From: Gyrodactylus bullatarudis
Taxonomy: Eukaryota; Platyhelminthes; Monogenea; Gyrodactylidea; Gyrodactylidae
NCBI GenBank assembly: GCA_012064415.1
Contig: SSNU01000144.1
Coordinates: forward strand, 175,084 to 239,083
Length of the DNA: 64,000 nucleotides
Direction: 5' to 3'
Under the pieces are notes generated by a model. That model did not search any database. It saw only the letters and a list, made by a program, of their open reading frames with translations, and was not told the origin of the DNA. The position numbers were made by a program, and so were the translations under genes. Shown here piece by piece: positions 51,601-60,600 of this stretch (positions are counted from its first letter, which is position 1; each line of letters starts with the position of its first letter).

Positions 51601-54600
51601 GATTCTTTTAATCGAATTAGGATCAACGCAAAAATCTCATGGTAAGACTGCACTCCCATTTCATATATGTATTTTGTAATTTATACATTATCTAACTCAC
51701 TATGTTTCTCAAACTGTTTCTATCCAAAATAACCTGCATAGCTATCGTTGAGCAATTTATTTGCAGATTATCCGAATTAATAGTGACAGACATTTTGTAT
51801 CATATTCAAAATATCCATTGGATATTCGGATCAATATTGATATTTCCAGACCTATTCCCACGTAATCCTTATTCTCTTTGGAATGAATTAACGATCTAAA
51901 ATAATTTCGCTATCAATATTCAACCAACATTTCATAAAGAATTTTCAAACCTTCTTTAAACTTCTTCTTATTGCTGCAGAAACTTTTAATCAATTTCAAA
52001 ACCATAGTTACAAATAGAAAAGGATGAATTTCTTAATAAATACACAAGTACAATGTTTCTTGAAATACCTAAAGACATCAGTTTGAGTTTACAAGTTCTA
52101 ATGTACTGTACTAATATACCCATTATTAATTTGCTCTCTATATTTTAACCCCCAAAGAGTGTTAAAGATCTCTTGGAATATGGTGAAAAAGTATGTTGCT
52201 TAATTATGTGTTCAATTAATTCAATTTTTTGTACTAACTTCTTGTTAAATAACTTTATTTTTCCCAACATTTATGTTGCCTGATCCTTTTTTAACAACAT
52301 GTCCCTCGAGAAAACCTATATTTAATATTCCCCATTATAAAAGTTTATCGTTTCTCAAAGTATTACAAGAAAAGGTTCATGCATCATTTCGATGAAAAAT
52401 TCTGCACTGATTTGCATGTATCAAGATTACTTTCAGAGCATGAATCGAATGAATAATTTCAATATATCTTCTGATTTTATTGCTTTTATTTGACAAAAAA
52501 CTATATATACATTGTATGCTTACTTTAAAGTAGTATGATAAAAAAGCTTTTCTTGGAAAGACACCATTAAAATAATGAATATTTCACTGCTTGTAGCTTT
52601 CTAAATTGATATGAAAATGTTTAGATCGAAAGATTTTCGAATTCAATTATGTATTTCAACAAGAATTTTATAATATTCTCTCTAAGGAAATCGAAGTTAC
52701 TCACGTAAGTTTTATGGTTGGGTTTGCTTTTCCGATGCATCGAATTACACATACCTTGTTAGTCAGGAAAAAATCATTCAATGTTCCTTAAATTCTCCAA
52801 TAGGAGTATTAACTTTTGCTTTATGCATTTGCACGTCACCGAGATTTTTATAACATCTAGTATATCAGAGAATTAAAAATCAGCAAACCCTACTTAGAAT
52901 TAACTAATAAGTCTATTTGTACATTTCAAGTTTGAATTTAATTGGCTATCAAAAAGATATAATTTTGAAGAAAAATCTATTTAACATTTGCTTGTAAGAG
53001 AAATTAAATCGTTTATAAATGTGAATAGGGATTTTTTTCACGTAAAAAAGCAAGTAAATTTCCTTTATCCATGAATGCAAACAAGGGATAGGTTCTTTTG
53101 TAGCTGGGATATTCTCTTGCACGTATTTTAAAGATTTGATTATTTTGTTGTATTCTTTCTAACAGAAATTCTTGTACATCACTACCAAATTACGATGGAA
53201 ATTTTCAATTTTTTGGTTAGATTTTTTTTCGAAATTTCAATGTTATTCACTGTTGATGCATGTTCTTGCTTGAAATATTCTTCAAGATGAAAACTCTCTT
53301 GATGATTATTGTGAAAATTTATGATCTGGGTCATTGAAATTGCTGTAAAGTAACTCATGACAAAAGGGGCTTATTTTCCACAGTTAAATGAAGAATAATA
53401 ATTTTCCTTTAACCTGATAATTGATTTATTAATTTTTAAAGAAAACCCTTGCAAAGGGGACTGATAGTGGCTGGGAATATGCCATGACCAAATCTTCAAT
53501 GTTCCACTCCAAAGAGAAACCCATGGACAGCATCAAGAGGAGACGTTGGCATCGTAAACTTATGCCAAAGGATGAACATGCGCATTCCTGTGTTATCTTC
53601 GGCCTGGATAATGTTGATCAGGTATTTTTACATTTCTTATCGATTTTTATCTTGTTTTTTTCCATGTTCCATAGCCATTGTGTAGTTTGTTATTTGAAAA
53701 TAAAATAATTGAAATACTTTTAATTATTCAGAGAGTATGTTTAATGAAACGAAAAGTAATAAGCATTTCCAATTCTCAGCTCATTTAGATATCCTTTTGA
53801 GTCTATCTGTGCAAATTTATTATTTTCTCTAATTCTAATTCTACTTTTTAGAGATCCTATTTAACAAATTACAATAGAAATTATAGTCTTGTTTTTAAAT
53901 CCTATTGCAGTGATATCTGCAATTTGTTTTCTATAACACGTCTGGATAGTATAAAAATTGTAGTTTATATTTTACGTCATAAAACCGAACAATTAGAATA
54001 CATATTCATAGATTACATTGGTGGAAATCATTAAGCAACTGCAGTAGGTTAAGATACCTTAAATCTAAATGTAACTGTAGAGTTTACATTCATGAGACAC
54101 TTGGCTTAAAAACGTTTTTTATGCCATTTCAAACAACATTACTCATAACCAGGGCAACACATAATATGTCATTAAATTTCTAAAATATTTTCTATAAATA
54201 TTCCTTAAAATTCGTAAAATATTCTTTTAAATATTCCTTTAAAAATAAAAAGCACTCGATTAAATATTATTATTGTACGAAAATACACAAGAAAACTTGA
54301 TATTCTCGTCATTGAAGTTTCTTTTCCTTTTCATAACTGATTTGACAAATGAGAAGAGTTTGTTCATTCGTTCTGGTTGGTAAAAAAATTAGACTGGGAC
54401 GGTCAAAGTTTCTTTTTCGAGGAATGTAATCAATTGATAATTAAATTCAAAAAAAGGGCCGAATTCACAAAAAAATATATAGACATTCATTTTCGTCTAA
54501 GATGACGAGGCTTGATCTACAGATGAGTGAGATAAAAATAGTTAATAAATGATTGGGGTAAATATTCCTTTATTTTCAAAAATATTCCCTTTTTTATGCT

Positions 54601-57600
54601 TTTTACATAAAAGCATATAATATGTAAAATATGCATTTATAACTTTTGAATTTGAGATTATTTTTAAAATATGAATATAGAAAATCATTTAAAAGCTGAA
54701 ATTAAACAACATATTGAAGAATAAAAAATATGCTTTGTGTTGCCCTGCTCATAACTGTAATCTAGGCTTTGAAAATTATGAAATTTGTAATAAAATTGAA
54801 AATTATTTTCTCTAGTCAAAGATGCTTACTGTAATTGAATTGTCTAATGGTTGGAGTATTACTAAAGAACACTAATCATTTAACCATTTTCTATAATCCT
54901 CGCTAATAAGCTAGCATATCCTGTTTCTCATGCACAAGATATCAGTCTAGAAATTTCCCTCTATCCAGGAGGATTATCTGGACTGATAATTCCGAGGGAA
55001 TTCTCTGTATAATCCGTGGAAATTCATAGCCACTAAGTGACCCCTGTTAAATCCTTCATGAGACCCATCAGTCCTAATTTTATTGGCTGATTATTCAAAT
55101 TTAGGCTTGAACTTTTTTTGGCTATGAATTTCTTGAGAATTCTCTCTAGATTTTGCTTCCTCTACTCAATCAATCCGAGCACATTAGTCTTTACACATAA
55201 CAATCTGGTGTTTGATTTATAACCCAATATAGATATCTCTATCTATCTTGTTAATATGTACCCATGTTTCATTAACCCTTCGAAATGCTCAGGATTTTGA
55301 TCACAGTTCAATTTTGAACAATAACAATACCTTAAAATTGATCGAAGAAAGTATTTTGAGCATTGGTAATTTGAAAAAAAAACAAAAAGGATATGCCAGA
55401 TTTGATACAAAAATACTGAGCTCTTTTCATGGCATACACAATGAGTATTACCCCTCAGCTTTTGAATGCGATAATGTAGCAGTCTAATCTGATTGGTTTA
55501 TAGCCATGATTCGCCAATCCTTCAGAAGAACCAATCAAATCAAACTATTTTATTTATTTAACTCTATAAAATTTGACGATTATGCCTTGATATAATGCAA
55601 AAAACTTGCATGCCTTTTTTGTTTTCATGTATTCAACTGAAAACAAGAGATCATCTCTCTCATAATCAATTATTTCATCTATAAATTCTTTTTTATTATA
55701 CCCACGAGCTGTCACTTTTCTAGGGCAAATTTGATTATTGGAATTTTTGAGGAATTTCTAATATTGCTTGGGAAGAGATACATCGATTGCACAATTATTC
55801 TGCCTTGTTTTTTTATAATAATCAAGCCCTAGTATCGAAAATTATCCTGTGATCATAATCTATAATAATTTTGAACCAAGTAGTTCTTCAGGGAGCTGTT
55901 CGGCATAGATTGACTATAACGTTGTTCGTTTGCTGCCTGACTATGTTGTATTCTGGCTTGTATTGTTCTATCTGTATAAAAAGAAAAAGGTGTAGCATTT
56001 CTTAAAAAATAAGGATTATAAAAATTACAGTGATTGTTATAGTAATCAGAATTATTAGAGTAATAACTCTGATAATATAATTCATCACTTGAAAGAACAT
56101 TAAAATTAAGATTAGAATAAAAAACATTTAGATTACGCTGATAAAAATAGTTAAGACTCACACAATATTTCGAATACATGTCGCATTCTTCTTCTGGCGT
56201 GAGATTTTTCAAAAAACTTAAGATACTTAAACCGTCTTATTACCATTAACAACCTCGTGTTGTTTAATCTCTATAGACTCCAAAATCATATTGTTATACT
56301 TATTTCTCATGTTTCCTAGACTTCTTACGTAATAAGACGGATATAAATATTGGAAATCGTTAGAATTTATTGATTAAAGTTGAGAAGAAATCTGATTGGT
56401 TTAATGTTTTGATTGGACACACGGAGTTTAAGTATCTTAAGTTTTTTGAAAAATAGTATTTTGTTTTTGATAAACTCGTCGTACCACTGAAGAAGGCGTG
56501 TGAAGACAATCACCGTCGAAACGTTTGGATGACCATGGCTGAGAATTCCAATATTGACCTAAGTTTTAATAAATCTTATTAAGAATACGACATGTATTCG
56601 AAATATTGTGTGAGTCTTAACTATTTTTATCAGCGTAATCTAAATTTTTTTTATTCTAATCTTAATTTTAATGTTCTTTCAAGTGATGAATTATATTATC
56701 AGAGTTATTACTCTAATAATTCTGATTACTATAACAATCACTGTAATTTTTATAATCCTTATTTTTTAAGAAATGCTACACCTTTTTCTTTTTATACAGA
56801 TAGAACAATACAAGCCAGAATACAACATAGTCAGGCAGCAAACGAACAACGTTATAGTCAATAATCTATTATATTCAAAAGGTTGTGAAGCTGTATCTAT
56901 TGCTTAAATGTAGCAAAATCAACTCTTTCCTCTTTCACCTTCTTTCTGTTTCCCTACTTGATGAGTAATTCTTTTATCTCTTCACAAAATCCCCTCCAGG
57001 AAATGGACACTGACTCGTTACTGTTCAGTCTGAAGAGTTCTTTTGAAAAGACTAAAGTCACCCTAACTCAATCGAGTGTTGGCAGTAAAGTAAAATCATT
57101 ATGTTTTCTTTCTCATTTCCTCGCTTTTTCTCAATCAACATTCTCAACATTCAATTAGACTATTTTATTTCATTTTCTATAATAATTATTTATGAGAGAA
57201 AGTTCCTGTTGAACTAATTGTCTCTTACTTTTTCCTAATACATAAAACCTCAATTTTTACATTAGTGCCAACATTTTTGAATGAACTTTTCTACGCTAGT
57301 TACTAAAATTCAAGTTTCAAGATTTAGACGAGATTCCATATCAAAGTAAAATAGAATTAAATTATACCAATAAAGGGTTTTGACCGCAAAATTTTAATGC
57401 AAACTTTTCATTAAAGGATTTTCTTATTGTGAAAAATCTATGAGATCCTCCTTCTACTCAAACTGAACTAATTATTCTTCCACCTTTTTCACGAATTCGA
57501 CATGTCAAGCGAAAGAAGAATGTAAGATGTCTATCCTAAAATTCGACGATTGTAATTTATTTCATTGTTTTATTTTTATGTTGTCAAAGATCATCGTCAG

Positions 57601-60600
57601 ATCATTTCGATTACAATTTCCTCTGTTCTCTCCATTTAAATTAACTTTGCTCACTCTCATTAAACTTGATTAGCACGCCTAACTCATCCTTGTCAGTTAT
57701 TTTGACATGATTTTGTGTCTTTGTATAAGTCAGATTCATCTATAGAATGATTGAAACATTCTCTTCTCTAGGCTCTCAGTAAGGCTGTTCCTAGAATATT
57801 TATCAATTACAAGAGTGAGTCTCGCAATATTTTGTATTAAAACACCTTTCTTGACTTTAATGCCTTCTTTCTAGCTGCTCACAAATGGCATCTTCGTGCA
57901 TACTTGTTCCAGGCGAGAAATCTCATAGCCTGCGACTCCACCTCCTACTCTGATCCCTATGTTAGGGTCTGCTTTGCTCATATGAGTCAAGTCACTAATA
58001 CAATAGAACAAAGTCTTTGCCCAACATGGAATGAAACCTTGGTCTTCAACTCTGTTGAGATTCATGGAGACCCAAATGTCGTAGCTGACAGTCCACCTCC
58101 AGTTATCATAGAGATCTTCGATAAAGATGACATTACAACTGATGATTTCATGGGACGCAGTGTCATTAATCCCGTCGTTAGAATGTCACCTACTGATGAC
58201 ACTCAAGTTAAACTCCAATGGCATTCCCTTGACAGATTCGGATCAAATGCTGGAGAAGTTTTGGCTGCCTTTGAATTAATTTTGGTACGTTTCCTCTTCA
58301 AACATATTTTTCCATTCAATGTTGAGGTTTCCTCTTCCTCTTATCTAGTTGGATAATCAAGAACTTCCGCCTCCGCCACCAAAGAGTGGACATCTCTACA
58401 CTTTGCCGCCACAAATTTGTCCTGAAGTGGAGAGAACACGAATTGAAATTCTCAGCTGGGGTGTTCGTAATATGAAAAAGTTCATCTTTACCAATGTCGA
58501 TCACCCGATGGCCGAGTTTGTCATTGGAAAGGAGACACTTACAACATGTGTCATACCAAGTGCCAAACGTCTTCCCAACTTTATGGACAACCATTATGTT
58601 TTGGAAGTTAGCTTACCAGTCAATCCGATTTACATGCCGCCAATAACAGTAAATATTCGCGATAATCGAGTGTTTGGCCGAAAACCAATTGTTGGTACAT
58701 GCCAAATATCAAAACTCAACAAGTTCCGTCAAAAGCCTCTGTCTATTGCAAGCGTTTTTGATCAGATTCTTGGTAAGTTGCTTTTGAATCTTTTGAAGTC
58801 TGATTAAACTTGGTTCGATAAATTGAACATGCATGTATTAATAAAAAAACAGATTCTTATCAGTACTGAGAACACTCACTTAATCCTTCTTTGCATAAAT
58901 CAAGGCGATGCTTTGAGTAAGTTCTTTTGTAGCGATTGAATGAATCCCTAACCTAAATACTGTATACATTCAACTATGAAAGTGATTTAAAAACCACATT
59001 AATCTAAACTACACCCTCAGTATAGAGAAGTGAATAAAAATTATATTCTTCCAACTTCTAATTGTGAAAGTTAGCTAAATTCAGACTCAACTAACAAAAT
59101 TCTTTCAATTTTACTTTTTAACTTAATAATATAACCACAGAATATGATGAAGATGACGGTAAGCCCATGGAAGAGAATTATTTTTGTATAAATTGTTTAT
59201 TTTCTTGAGAATTCAGGCTTCATGTTCTGCATATTCCCTAACCTTGATGAAAGGCTATTCATAGGGATTCTACAAGTTCACTTTCCCACTTGTTTTCATA
59301 AATCTTATAATTCATTAACCCTCTTTTACAAAAACTCAGAATATGACGAGAGTAAGCAATAATTGAATGATTCATATCCCATTGTTTTTTGTTGTTGTAA
59401 CCATGTTCTGTTCTTCACCATACATTCCCTCTTTTGTTGATTGTGTTTCCCTTCATCTCTTCATCTTGAGTTGATATTATTATTAGCAATACTAATAGGA
59501 TAGCATAAAGTATAATATCGAGCATTGTAATTAATAATTGTAATTTATAATTCACACATGTAAAGAAGATGAAAGTCACCCAAATCTGAATGAGATCAAT
59601 GAACGTAAGCCATCTAATTAATTAAAAAAAACCCAAACAACACTCAAATACACCCCTACACAAACTCAGTATATCAACAAGTCTGTTTTTTACTCTATAG
59701 ACCTTCATATTAATACCCAACAAATTTTCTGACAAAATATTCACACAGCTTTCTTTCTTGTGTCTTGACCAATTAGAGTTGAGTAAATTAACTCGTTTAT
59801 TGCAATTAGTTAACATTATGATAAAAGAAGAACGAAAACAAGATGGTCAAATAATTTGAATTTTTTTCAACTGAACCTTTGCTTCATTATTTTACTTGAA
59901 TCTTGTTACATCCTTTTTAATAGCATAATAAAACTAAAACATAGTTAATTATATTGTGCGTGTGAAACTGTAAATTATCTTTTTAGTCAATAATAACTTA
60001 TTAATAATAAGTTTAGAGAATATGAATTCTTTCTTCTGATTGGCTAATAAATTTCATTCATCTTCCTCTACAAGCTCATAACTATAGTAGTTTCCGATTT
60101 AATAGTTGGCTAATATTTACCCCTTAAACATCATTTGAGTTCATAATTAATATTATTATCTGGCATAAAACAAAAGCTCCTTCTTTATCATCTTCACGTT
60201 GATCAATTCACGTCCTTTGTTTCCATATAAAATCAGTTGATATGAAGATGGTACAGTATAGTTTATGATTTTTTAGAAAAAAATTCTGCCTTCTTTTTAA
60301 AATAATATCAATGTAGCACAAATTTTTTTACAGGATACGCACTGAATAACGTGAAAAAAGATATTTCTCAAAATCATAAATTCCTACATCTTTTTGTTAG
60401 CTTAACACAATCTATTAGGTTGTGTGAAAAGTTCTCGGAAAAATTTTCAACTTTTGATTTTGAATCTGTTCTTTAATCAATAAATATAAACTATATACGA
60501 AAATATTCAGCAAAATCTGCAGAATTTGTTTATATCTTTAAATCTATTGAGTATTCAAAATATACTGATAAAGACATGAATTTCTCTGACTCACAAATCC

